DNA of 64,000 bases from Planctomycetota bacterium (lineage in GTDB: Bacteria > Planctomycetota > UBA1135 > UBA2386). The notes beneath the pieces are model-generated. The model made no database searches and was not told the DNA's origin. It was given only the letters and a program-made list of their open reading frames with translations. Positions 43,361 to 52,528 of this stretch are shown one piece after another. The DNA lies in NCBI GenBank assembly GCA_016716265.1, contig JADJWQ010000001.1, positions 806,001 to 870,000 of the forward strand, written 5' to 3'. The position numbers and the translations under genes were made by a program. Each line of letters starts with the position of its first letter. Positions within the stretch are counted from its first letter, which is position 1.

Positions 43361-44106
43361 CGAGAATGCCTCGATCGACGCGCCGCATCATCCTGCCCGA
43401 AGTCGAACCTACCCCCTCCGACTCGACCGCCCTGCGCACCTTCGATACGAAGCGACCACCGGCGACACGTCCGCCGGAGAAACCTCGGGTCGGCGAACGA
43501 AGCGCATGAATCCGCTTCGCTCGCTCTCATTCCCGCAATCCTCGTTCGCCTTGGCAGCCGCACGAAGGCTTCCCCGGCTGGGCGCTCACGCCGCACGGAA
43601 CGACTCCTGTGTTCGCCTCGCGCCGTCCGGCTGCTACCGTCGCGGCACCCGGCACGCAGATCAAGAGCGCGGGACGCGCCGGGCAGTATGCGACCCACAC
43701 CGCGGCCGCCCGCGGCTTCGGCTGGCGTTACGCCGCGCCGACCGCACCCGGCGAGCACCGCATCTTCGCTATCGGTACGGCCGCGAACGAACGTCAGGAC
43801 AACAACGGGGACGCGATCGCGTTCCACGGCAGCGATCCGACGTCGAGGCGGAGTGCATGCATCTACGTCGGCGCCAACGCACCGGCCGACACGCGGCTCG
43901 GTAACGGATGGCCGGCAGCTTCGGCAACCGGCCGGTGCTCCACTCGGACGAGACGCCGCCGACAGGCATCCAGAACTACCGGCTCGGTGTGACCGGTGCC
44001 GCGACGCCGTCGTGTCGCGGAGTTCTTCGTCGGAGTCCTTCGAGCGACTCCGCTCACGCTCGGCAGCGGGCTGGCGACGCTGCTGGCCTCGCGCAGAGCC
44101 GGGTGC
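43361..44106. other. Gap between ISKra4 remnant and glycosidase gene
   Basis: The 746 bases contain the small protein-like fragment at 43609-43920, listed separately. The rest shows no motif. The ISKra4 right end should lie just after 43360, but I could not fix an inverted repeat by eye. Confidence 0.35.
43609..43920 (+). pseudogene. Possible remnant of a 'choice-of-anchor V' type exported domain
   Basis: A plus-strand frame gives AAPGTQIKSAGRAGQYATHT, GFGWRYAAPTAPGEHRIFAIG and NERQDNNGDAIAFHG. The pattern 'y..HT ... w.w.aP....g...f.a.G...n....GD.i' resembles domains often called choice-of-anchor V in exported proteins. There is no start codon or signal peptide in frame and the sequence degrades on both sides. 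It is a weak call. Confidence 0.3.
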
Positions 44107-45513
44107 TCACCTGCCCCCGCGCACCGGCTGACCGTCGTCGTCGAGTCCGTCGTTCCAGTAGACGCGTGCCAGCCAAAGCCCGCCGCGCCCGTCGCCCGCG
44201 TGGCTCGCGTACCATCGGCCTGCTGCATCGCGCACCAGCTCCGTGCCGTGCACGCGAAGCGTGGCGACCAGATCACCAGGAGCCCAGCTCGTGGCGTCGC
44301 GGCTGCGGAACACGCGCGTGGTGTCGTACTCGGCCGGCACGCTGCTGCCGACGAACAGCCAGGCGTACTCGCCGCGGACGACGACGAACGGTGACTCCGT
44401 GGGGCCGAAGTCGGTGCCGATGCTCGGGTCGCGATAGGCCTCGGTCGCGTCGCTCCAGCCGACCAGGTCCCTGCTACTGCGCACGGCAACCGTGTGGTGT
44501 CCGCCTGCCGCCGGGAAGGTCGCCGTGTAGTAGAGCCACCAGCGGTCACCACCGCGCAACAGGAACGGGTCGCGGGCCTGGAAGCCGTCGACCACGATCG
44601 GGTTGGCCGCGTGCCGCCTCCAGGTCTGCAAGTCCGTCGACGTCGCCAGGTGAAGCAGCGACCTGCGTTCGTCGGCTCCGCCGGCGTGATAGCACATCCA
44701 GAAGCGGCCCGCGTGGCGCACGACGTGCGGCGCCCACAGCCGCGTCTCCCCTGCGGCCGGATCGATCTCCAGCGTGTTCGGCTCCGGCTGCCACGGGCCG
44801 GTCAGCGCGGGAGCCGTGGCGTGCGCGAACAGCCGGCCGTCGATCTGCGGGGTCCCCGGTTCGGTGAACAGGATCGCGAACAGGTGCCAGCCACCCTTGT
44901 CGTCGCGGACGAAGCAGTGGTCGTTGAGTGCGAAGCGTGGCGCGCCCGGTGCTGCGGGTGGCACGTAGATGTGGCGGCGTGGCCCGATCGACAGCGGCGG
45001 ACCCGCCAGGAGATCGTCGGTCAGCACGAAGTGGTCCGCGGTCAGGTGGCCCCATGGCCCGGTCGCGTCGTCGAGCAGTTCGAGGCGCGCCTGCCTGCCG
45101 CGATACGCGTGCAGGTCCCAGGTCACCGGTCGCAGCACCTCGCCGTCGTGACCGGTCGCCTCGAACGCCACGTCGTCGCCGACTCGCAGCCGCACGACGA
45201 GGCGGTGGTCGTCGCCGCCGCCGACGAAGAAGCGCAGCCGCCGGTGGGTGATCTCGAACTCGGGGCTCAGCAGCCGCCCGACCGCAGCGTCTCCGCCGAC
45301 GAAGCTGTTGACGAGATGGCGACCGCAGAAGCCGCTGACCGGCTGCTGCCCCGGCAGGGCACCGATCGCCGGCTGCCGGCCGAACGCCTCGCCCTCGACG
45401 CGCCACTTCTCGAGCCCGGTGACCTCGAAGTCGAACAGGACGCGGTCGGGCGCCTGGCCGCTGGCCGCGGCAGCGAGGCAGGTGGCGAGGCCGACGCAAC
45501 GGATCACGGACAT
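44107..45513 (-). CDS. Exported glycosidase-like five-bladed propeller (GH43/GH32-like) with N-terminal beta-sandwich
   Basis: The protein has 468 residues with signal peptide MSVIRCVGLATCLAAAASGQ. Residues ~25-175 form a beta-sandwich-like domain (VLFDFEVTGLEKWRVEGEAF, GLEKW, SFVGGDAAVGRLLSPEF) like that attached to levanase/GH32-type enzymes. Residues ~195-465 have the repeat order of GH43/GH32/GH68-type propellers: LNDHCFVRDDKGGWHLFA (catalytic-base-like Asp), RLWAPHVVRHAGRFWMCYHAGG, ARDPFLLRGGDRWWLYYT (the 'RDP' transition-state Asp) and GPTESPFVVVRGEYAWLFVG (acid-like Glu). All three acidic residues are present, so activity on a beta-fructoside or arabinoside-type polysaccharide is plausible. 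The substrate cannot be told. It stands alone, between debris-filled gaps. Confidence 0.8.
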   Translation of the reverse strand: MSVIRCVGLATCLAAAASGQAPDRVLFDFEVTGLEKWRVEGEAFGRQPAIGALPGQQPVSGFCGRHLVNSFVGGDAAVGRLLSPEFEITHRRLRFFVGGGDDHRLVVRLRVGDDVAFEATGHDGEVLRPVTWDLHAYRGRQARLELLDDATGPWGHLTADHFVLTDDLLAGPPLSIGPRRHIYVPPAAPGAPRFALNDHCFVRDDKGGWHLFAILFTEPGTPQIDGRLFAHATAPALTGPWQPEPNTLEIDPAAGETRLWAPHVVRHAGRFWMCYHAGGADERRSLLHLATSTDLQTWRRHAANPIVVDGFQARDPFLLRGGDRWWLYYTATFPAAGGHHTVAVRSSRDLVGWSDATEAYRDPSIGTDFGPTESPFVVVRGEYAWLFVGSSVPAEYDTTRVFRSRDATSWAPGDLVATLRVHGTELVRDAAGRWYASHAGDGRGGLWLARVYWNDGLDDDGQPVRGGR

Positions 45514-46311
45514 GCTCCGTATCGCATTGACGAGGAGTCGTCGAGCCCCCGGAGCTGTTGCATGACACGATTCACCAGCCGCTCTCCCAAGCCGCCAGAG
45601 TCGACGGCACGAAGCCATGGAACAAGAAGCCCGCGGCCAACGCCGCCGCGAGCCGGCTTCCCCGTTGGAGACACAGGGGGGGGCCTGTGGCGTTTCGCCC
45701 GGGGAACCTCGGAGTCGTTCGGAGCTGCGGCCAACTGCCCATGGCGCAGGTGGTCCCCCGACTCACCGCGCACGAAGCTCGAGCTCGACGACACGCATCG
45801 CCCATGACCTCGGCCCGCTCCAGGCAGGTCGCCAGCTGACGCTACAGCGCGTGGTGGAGCGCCGCGGACTCCGGTCCGCGTCTGTGCGGTGATGGTCGCA
45901 CACTTCTCGATGCCGACCCGTGGCTGCGATTCGTCTGACGGTCGCCGGCTGCACACCGGACACGTTCGCGAACGGAGCTGCGAACGGGCCCTGCCTTGCC
46001 GCTCCAGGTCGGTTCGCCTCCCGCTGCCCCGCAGCCTGGAACGGACCTTCCGCTGACCGGGCTCGCGAAGCGTCGTGCCCACCCGGATTGTCCTCGACGG
46101 CCAGCTCGCCACGTTGCGCGACCTGCCGTGGACGCCGGACCGCTCGGCGCGGTGAGCGTCGCGACCACGACGGGTCGACGGGATCCGGGCGACATCGACG
46201 CCGCCGGAGGCCGGAGGCGAAGTACGCGGCGTACCGCTCGGCAGATGCACGCGGATTCGGGAGAGCGATGTCCGCGGCGATCCCGGTCCTGGCAGAGCAG
46301 CCCGGCTGGCG
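45514..46311. other. Gap between glycosidase and ATP-grasp genes
   Basis: Nearly 800 bases with no motif-bearing frame. Several frames are open but arginine-rich. The right end passes into the duplicated flank of the ATP-grasp gene (46312-46389), whose copy lies at 37345. Confidence 0.4.
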
Positions 46312-46389
46312 GTCGATCACGTGGAGGTCGGTGTGACGCTCGCCGCATGCGCGCACCGCGCACAACGCTCCGCGGCGCCCGACGCACCG

Positions 46390-48744
46390 TCACGGATGCC
46401 CGAGGTCGGAACGGTCCTCGGTGGCGCCGAGGACGACGAGACACGGCAGCGCGCGGTCGTCGGAGTGCGGTGACAGGACCAGCGCGGTCGAAGCGCGCGC
46501 GAGGAAGCCGGCCAGCACGCCGCCGAACACGAACTCACCGAGGTGCACGTGGACGGGCCGACTCTCGAGGTGACCACCTCGAGCGACCTGCAGCGTGCGC
46601 ACCGGCGCATCGATCCGCTCCTGGATCACCTGGTCGCCGCCCCAGCGCCGCGCGACCTCGCGCTCCCATTGCTCCGCCGAGGTCTCTATGCCAAGCAACA
46701 CGTCGCGGCCCTCCTGACCCTCCGCCGGCTTCAGGACGAACCGCTCGCGCTCGGCGAGGGCGAGCTCGCGCAGATCCCGGGTCCGGCCGCCCCACAGCGT
46801 CGTGCCGGCGCGGAACATCCGCGTCCACGGCACGTGGGCATCGATCAGGGCGCGCTCGGCCGGCGTGAACAGATTGCGCCAGCGCTCGTGCGTCAGGACC
46901 GCGAACAGCCGCTTCGAGTGCGCGATGTCGGCCGCGAAGGGACCGACCACGACGACGCGGCGATCCGCAGCGGCGCGCAGGAGTGGTTCGAGCTCGCCCG
47001 AGCGGTGCAGCAGATCGACGAGCGTCAGGCGCCGGTAGACGACGTCGATCGGCTCGCCGCGCGCGCGCAGGCGGGCGCCGTCGTAGTCGAGCTCGGCGGG
47101 GCCCGCGAGCACGGTCGGCATCCCCGCATCGGTCAGCGCCTCGCCGAGCTGCGCCTGCTCGCGCGTGGTCGGCAGGCCCGGCCAATCGACGATCGCGACG
47201 CGTGGCCGTGCGTCGGGGCTCGCTCCCGTCGCCTGTGCGAAGCACGCGCGGATCGTCGCGACCAGCGCAGCGACGATCGGCATGACCTGGACGCCGTGTC
47301 GCGCGGCGATCGGGGCCACGTGCGGCAGCTCGCAGAACAGCGTGCCGATCCGGTCCGCGAGCGGGATCGCGGCAGTGCCGTTCGTGTTCAGCTCGATGAA
47401 CCGCACCTCCTTGCCGTTCCAGAAGCTGTCGAAGCGGCCGATCGGCACCAGCGGCCGGTAGCCCGGATCGAGACAGGCGAGCTGCTCCAGCGCGCGCGGG
47501 AACCCGAAGTACGCGCGCATGGCCTCGTCGTCGCGGTAGTGCCCGATCACCTTCTCGATCGTGCGCATCAGACGCTCCGCGACCCAGCGCACGTATTCCA
47601 CGTCTTCCTCACCGAGCGCGAGGGGGAACGGCCACACGTCGTAGGGCCGGTCGCCCCAGACCAGCCCGGCGTTCGCGATCGCGGCCTCGAACGCGCGGCG
47701 ATCCCGCTCGGCCTCATCGGGTCGCGCGGTCACTTCTGCAGCGAGATCCGCGTGGAAGCGACGCACCGAATGCGGAAGCAGCTCGGCTCCGGCCGTCGCC
47801 GGCCGCGCCGGCCGGGCGCTCGGGGCTACCGCGGCGCTCAGCGCGGGTGCGGCCTGCCCGGTGAACGCGGCGACGAACGGATCGAAGAACCTGGCCAGCA
47901 CCTCGGCGGCCGGCGTGTGCAGCAACACGGCCGCGCTCTCCTGCGCCAGCGCGAAGCGACCGAAGTGGAACCCGAAGTAGTAGTCGCAGCAGTCCGGCGA
48001 GTCGGAGGTGACCGAACCACGCACGTAGAACGTCCGGTAGTCCTCGCCGTCGTCGAGCGCGCGCCGCATCCGCTCGGCGATCGTCGCGCGATGGGCCTCG
48101 CACCAGGCGTAGTCGACCTCGTCGAAGTAGACGTAGCGCGGCGCCGGTTTGCCCGGCCAGACGCGCTCGGAAATCGCGGTCGCGAGGCCCTCGCTGACGA
48201 GATGCTCGCGGAACGGATGCCGCGCGACGAAGTCGTCGTGGCTCATCGCCGGCCAACCGCCGTAGCAGGCGAGCACGGCCGGTGCCGGATCGCGCACCGC
48301 GTGGGTCAATTCGTGCGCGAGGATGACGTCGAAGTGGTCGTCCTGCGTGAGGCTGTTCGGATGGTCCAGCGCGAGGAACACCGTGTTGCGACCGCGGTCG
48401 AACCGGCTGTAGCCCTCCGGGCGGCGCAGCCCTGCGAACAGCACGACGGTCGTCTCCGGCTCGTGTCCCGCGACCTCGACGAAGCGAGCGATCACCCGGC
48501 GCGCGCGAGCGACGCGCTCGACGCGGTCGGGCGACTCGAGCCGGTCGGCCACCGAGCGGGCGACCGCGAGGTCGTGCGCGTTGCCGACGCCGGACCAGAG
48601 CCGGACCATGTCGTCGAGCAGCGGCGCGAGCGCGCCGTCGCGCTGGCGGTCGACCCAGTGCCAGAACCGCGCCTTGAACTCGATCGCGGTGCGCGACGAG
48701 CGGACGATCGCCACGAACTCGGGGACCAGGTCGACGACGTTCAC
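46390..48744 (-). CDS. Fusion of an HExxH metallopeptidase-like domain and a circularly permuted ATP-grasp ligase
   Basis: The protein has 784 residues if it starts with GTG at 48744 (VNVVDLVPEFVAIV); the frame is open ~390 bases upstream and the start is uncertain. The N-terminal ~390 residues contain ILAHELTHAVRD (H144-E-x-x-H148) with LVSEGLATAISE ~40 residues on as the third-ligand region, the arrangement of DUF2268-type zinc peptidases. The C-terminal ~390 carry circularly permuted ATP-grasp motifs: IGRFDSFWNGKEVRFIELNTNG, VVVVGPFAADIAHSKRLF, ERFVLKPAEGQEGRDVLLG and VIQERIDAP. Such enzymes form amide bonds by acyl-phosphate chemistry, as in glutathionylspermidine synthase and peptide ligases. 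No signal peptide. Its last ~90 codons are copied at 30031 and 37345. Confidence 0.85.
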   Translation of the reverse strand: MNVVDLVPEFVAIVRSSRTAIEFKARFWHWVDRQRDGALAPLLDDMVRLWSGVGNAHDLAVARSVADRLESPDRVERVARARRVIARFVEVAGHEPETTVVLFAGLRRPEGYSRFDRGRNTVFLALDHPNSLTQDDHFDVILAHELTHAVRDPAPAVLACYGGWPAMSHDDFVARHPFREHLVSEGLATAISERVWPGKPAPRYVYFDEVDYAWCEAHRATIAERMRRALDDGEDYRTFYVRGSVTSDSPDCCDYYFGFHFGRFALAQESAAVLLHTPAAEVLARFFDPFVAAFTGQAAPALSAAVAPSARPARPATAGAELLPHSVRRFHADLAAEVTARPDEAERDRRAFEAAIANAGLVWGDRPYDVWPFPLALGEEDVEYVRWVAERLMRTIEKVIGHYRDDEAMRAYFGFPRALEQLACLDPGYRPLVPIGRFDSFWNGKEVRFIELNTNGTAAIPLADRIGTLFCELPHVAPIAARHGVQVMPIVAALVATIRACFAQATGASPDARPRVAIVDWPGLPTTREQAQLGEALTDAGMPTVLAGPAELDYDGARLRARGEPIDVVYRRLTLVDLLHRSGELEPLLRAAADRRVVVVGPFAADIAHSKRLFAVLTHERWRNLFTPAERALIDAHVPWTRMFRAGTTLWGGRTRDLRELALAERERFVLKPAEGQEGRDVLLGIETSAEQWEREVARRWGGDQVIQERIDAPVRTLQVARGGHLESRPVHVHLGEFVFGGVLAGFLARASTALVLSPHSDDRALPCLVVLGATEDRSDLGHP

Positions 48745-49685
48745 TGCCGTATGCCCATCCGCCGGGTTCGGCCTCGATCGGTGCCCGGTCGCCCGGATGT
48801 TCACCGCAAGGGTGAGCGTGCGCAACAGGACCGAACGGGATCCACCGCACCCCACCCCGAGGTCCACGGTCGACGCGATCGGCCCCCTTCGAGACACGGT
48901 CGGGTCGGGAATGGACCATTGGAAATGACGGTGACCGACGAACACCGCAGCGTCCGGCAACGGCGTCGCGACGACGACGCTGCGCGCGCTGTCGAGGCGG
49001 GCGTGGACGCGATCGACGATCGTGCCGATGTCCGGGTCACTCGGCCCGCGGCCGACGCGCGGGAGAGAGCTCGCTGCCGCGGTCGCGCCGAGGACCAGCG
49101 CCGCCGCCTCGTCGGCCGCATCGCAGGCCACCCGGCGGGGTTCGGGTCCGACCCCTCGGCCGCGGCGTGCCGCCGGATCGTCGATCCGAGGTGCGGGTCA
49201 GCGCTCCGACTCGGAGCTGGCAAGGGTCGGAGCGTCGTTCGACGGGCGGACCGTGTGGTTGGAACGGAGGTAGGTGCGCGGCGTTCCGCCGCGGCAACGG
49301 CGATGCGTGGGGTACGTCGCCGCGCGGGCACCGTGGCGGCGACCGATGCCGTGGTCTGTCGGGATGGGCTGCGCGGATTCCGGCGGTCGTCGTGCTGGGG
49401 CGACGCGGGCGAGTCGCTCGGCCGTCCGACGTGGGCGAGGAGCGTCCCGACAACGAGGGTCGGTGACGAACGCGGCGAGCCCGCTTGTGCAGCGACGATC
49501 CGGGCGGGTCGTGACTTCACGGAGGACGACGCGCTGGAGGAGTGCCGCCCGGATGTGCCGCCGCCGCGGCCGACGGACCGACGACGGACGATTCCGTAGC
49601 GAAGGCTGCGTCCCGCACGTGCGTGCGCAGTGTGCGGTCGACCAAGCCCATCGACCGGTCGCACCCGCGGGCAGGGCACCTCCTC
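48745..49685. other. Large gap upstream of the ATP-grasp fusion
   Basis: About 940 bases separate the presumed start of the fusion gene from the 3' end of propeller gene 1. Both flanking genes are on the minus strand, so this should hold the fusion gene's promoter, or its true start up to 49131. Codons between 49131 and 48744 look non-coding (arginine- and proline-rich). No RNA gene, repeat or other gene is seen. Confidence 0.4.
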
Positions 49686-52151
49686 TCACAGATCGCCGAT
49701 CGTCAGCCGCAGGGCATTCGAAGACAGCGCCGAGGTGATCGTGAACGACGCGTCCATCGCCAGCGCGATCACCTGGTGGTGGAGCTGCTGGCCGATCAGC
49801 GCCGCGATTCTCGGCAGGACCAATACCGACGACGCTGAATCCACGATCGGCACGACCACTTCGAGCAGGTCCATCGACGCGCGCAACGCGCAGCCGGCAC
49901 GCGCCTGCGGCAACACCGCCAGCAATGGCAGCGACACCGGCTGCAAGCCGGTCACCGCGACACCCAGGCCCGACGGCATGCCGGTCGTGCGCGCCCGGAA
50001 CGTCGTGCCGATCCATGGCCGGCTCGCAGGCTGCATCACGACCGGCCCCGCCGGTCCCGTGCAGCCCCCGCCCGTCGAAACCGCCGTGGCCACGCACGGC
50101 GACACGAGCCGCGCGAAGTTGCCGGAGTTGCGCACGCCCGACAGCAGCGAGACGAAGTCGAAGTCGCCGCCGACGAAGAGTTCGCCGGTCTCGCCGAACG
50201 CGAGTGCCCGCACCGATGGATCACCCTGCAGCCTGTACGTCGTCAGCAGGAAGCTCCACCCGGCACCGTCCCAACGCCGCAGCGCCAGCAGCGGCGAGAA
50301 CTCCTTGCCGGCGAACACGTCGCCGTTGGGCAGCACCGCCAGCGACGTGACGTCCGTGAGGCCGATGTCGAACGGCGACCACGCGGTGCCGTTCCACTCG
50401 GCGACGCCGGAGATGGCGGCGCCGCCCGCCATGCTGAAGCGTCCGCCGGCGATCACCCGTCCGTCGGGTCGCGCCGCCAGCGCCGTCACGATGTCGTTCA
50501 GGCCGGCGCCGAGTGCGCTCCATGTCGTGCCGTCCCAGCGCGCGATGCGGGACGCCGGCTGACCACCGGCGACGTCGAACGCTCCGCCGGCGACGACATC
50601 GCCGTTCGGCAGGCGGACGAGGGCCCGCACCGAGTGGTTGGTACCGAACGACAGCGGCGCCCAGGTCACGCCGTTCCAGCGGGCGACGTTGGCGGCCGGC
50701 ACGCCGCCGGCGCTGGCGAAGTCGCCGCCGGCGATCACGCTGCCGTCGGGCATCGCCAGCACGGCGCGCACCGTGCCGGCGATGCCGGCGCCGAGCGGCG
50801 ACCACGCGGTGCCGTTCCAGCGCGCGATGTTGCTCGCGGGCGCGCCGCCGGCCGTGGTGAAGCCACCACCGGCGACGATGTCGCCGTTCGGCATCGTCGC
50901 GAGGCTGAACACCCCGCTGCCGCCGGCGACACCGCTGCCGAGCGGTCGCCAGGCCGTGCCGTCGAGCCGCGCCACGTGGTTGGCGACCGCTCCCGGCACG
51001 GCGACGAACGCGCCACCGATCACGGGTTGCCCGCCGGCGATCGTGATCGCGAACACTTCGCCGTCGATCGCGTCGCCGCGCACCGGCGACCACGCCGTGC
51101 CGTCGAAGCGCTGCAGGAGCCCGGGCGTGCTCCTGCTGCCGCTGTACAACGCGCCGTCGAAGAACAGGAGTCGCGGCCCGACGACCGCGAGGGCACCGAG
51201 CGGCTGCCAGAGCGTGCCCGTCCAGCGGAACGCGTGGGGATTGCCGCTGCCGGCGGCGAACAGCTCGAACGTCGTCGCCCCGGTCGGCCGCACCAGCAGG
51301 TGCTCCCCGGGGAGCGGCAGCCCCGCCCCCAGCGCCGCCCACTGGCCCGTCGCCAGATCGCGGCGCGCGACACGGTTGGCAGCGACGCCGCCGATGCTCG
51401 TGAAGTCGCCGGTCGCGAACAGGAACGTATTGGACTGGCTGGTGCCGGCGCGCACCGCGAGGTGTCGCACCGGCCGATTCGCACCGGGCGTGCTGACCCA
51501 GGTCGAGCCGTTCCACTGGGCGAGGTGGGCCGTCTGGCCACCACCAGCACCGGCAAGATCGCCGCCGACCCACAGGTTGCCGCCGAACGACGCCATGCAC
51601 AGGGGCGTGCCGTTGAGCCCCAGGCCGAGCGGAGTCCAGGCCGCGCCGTCCCACCGCGCGATGCGCGCCGCAGCGGTGCCACCGATCGTGGCGAACTCAC
51701 CGCACGCGTACAGGCTGCCCTGGTGCACCACGAGCGCGCGCACGTCGCCGTCGGGCACGCCCATCGCGAGCCACGACGTCCCGTTCCATCGCCAGACGTT
51801 GCCGTTGGCACGGCCGGCGACGACGAGCTCCCCGTTCCACACCACGATCGACAACAGCGTCGGAGCAGCGGGCGGCACACCGAGATCCGTGGCCTGCTGG
51901 CCATCCCACAGCAGCAGCCTCCGGCCATTGACCACCCCGGTCGCCAGCGACGACCCGGCGAGCACCATCACCACCGGCGCCGGACCGGCGCCGTCGGGAT
52001 CCCACGCGGCCATCGCCTCGATCTGGCCAGCGATCTCGGCGATCGGCGCGGCGGGCACGGGTTCGATGGGACACTGCGCCGCGAGGTGATCGGCGAGGGT
52101 CGAGGTCGCGGCGAGGAGCAGCAGGGTGGTGGTGTCGAGACGGGGGCGCAT
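49686..52151 (-). CDS. Exported 'WNG-W' repeat propeller protein 1
   Basis: The protein has 821 residues with a signal peptide (MRPRLDTTTLLLLAATSTLADHLAAQ). Around fourteen repeats of ~45 residues read: ARWNGTxWxxLGxGxxxxVxALxxxxGxxVxAGGxF, for example IARWDGAAWTPLGLG, NVWRWNGTSWLAMG, DGSVIAGGDFASAGG. This repeat occurs in exported propellers of planctomycetes and some other bacteria, somewhat like Rax2-type repeats. The C-terminus is the shared module (PRIAALIGQQLHHQVIAL ... NALRLTIGDL). It is divergent from its paralogue at 52529 across 377 bases. A third, dead copy starts at 58496. Function unknown beyond likely surface binding. Confidence 0.87.
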   Translation of the reverse strand: MRPRLDTTTLLLLAATSTLADHLAAQCPIEPVPAAPIAEIAGQIEAMAAWDPDGAGPAPVVMVLAGSSLATGVVNGRRLLLWDGQQATDLGVPPAAPTLLSIVVWNGELVVAGRANGNVWRWNGTSWLAMGVPDGDVRALVVHQGSLYACGEFATIGGTAAARIARWDGAAWTPLGLGLNGTPLCMASFGGNLWVGGDLAGAGGGQTAHLAQWNGSTWVSTPGANRPVRHLAVRAGTSQSNTFLFATGDFTSIGGVAANRVARRDLATGQWAALGAGLPLPGEHLLVRPTGATTFELFAAGSGNPHAFRWTGTLWQPLGALAVVGPRLLFFDGALYSGSRSTPGLLQRFDGTAWSPVRGDAIDGEVFAITIAGGQPVIGGAFVAVPGAVANHVARLDGTAWRPLGSGVAGGSGVFSLATMPNGDIVAGGGFTTAGGAPASNIARWNGTAWSPLGAGIAGTVRAVLAMPDGSVIAGGDFASAGGVPAANVARWNGVTWAPLSFGTNHSVRALVRLPNGDVVAGGAFDVAGGQPASRIARWDGTTWSALGAGLNDIVTALAARPDGRVIAGGRFSMAGGAAISGVAEWNGTAWSPFDIGLTDVTSLAVLPNGDVFAGKEFSPLLALRRWDGAGWSFLLTTYRLQGDPSVRALAFGETGELFVGGDFDFVSLLSGVRNSGNFARLVSPCVATAVSTGGGCTGPAGPVVMQPASRPWIGTTFRARTTGMPSGLGVAVTGLQPVSLPLLAVLPQARAGCALRASMDLLEVVVPIVDSASSVLVLPRIAALIGQQLHHQVIALAMDASFTITSALSSNALRLTIGDL

Positions 52152-52528
52152 GGCCGTCCCAACGGCAGGCGACGCACGCCGTGACGCACGCACGGCCGAC
52201 CGCGCGCCAGGAATGGGGATCGGCGCGCTGCGGGAGGTCACCGCGGCGAGCGGGCCACCGACCGGCCAGCTCCTGGCCGGCCACCGGGAGGTGGACGGAC
52301 GGTTCGACCAGGGAGCTGTCGCCGGCACCACCGCCACGGAGTCGATCACGCCGCCGGCGTCGCAGACCGGCACGTGGCCTGGAGCCGGGACACCGCGAGT
52401 TCGGTCCGAGCGCGCCCACCCAGCGGACTGCTGGCCCGCTGGGCGGATTCTCGGGAGGGGCTGCATGGGCGCCGGTTCGCGCGTCACGTCCGCCGCGAAA
52501 CATCGTCTCGACGGCGGAGCCACCTCCC
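52152..52528. promoter_or_regulatory. Divergent promoter region between two propeller paralogues
   Basis: The 377 bases must promote both genes. They contain the perfect interrupted palindrome CCGGCCAG-CTC-CTGGCCGG at 52262-52280, placed about 111 bases from the left start and 249 from the right. It could be a regulator's operator or a leader hairpin for the leftward message. I see no convincing -35/-10 pair. Confidence 0.4.

Noticed and set aside
46390..49131. A 913-residue start for the ATP-grasp fusion at 49131
   Set aside because: The first ~130 residues are low-information and unlike the rest. The protein-like sequence begins at VNVVDLVPEF, hence the GTG at 48744.
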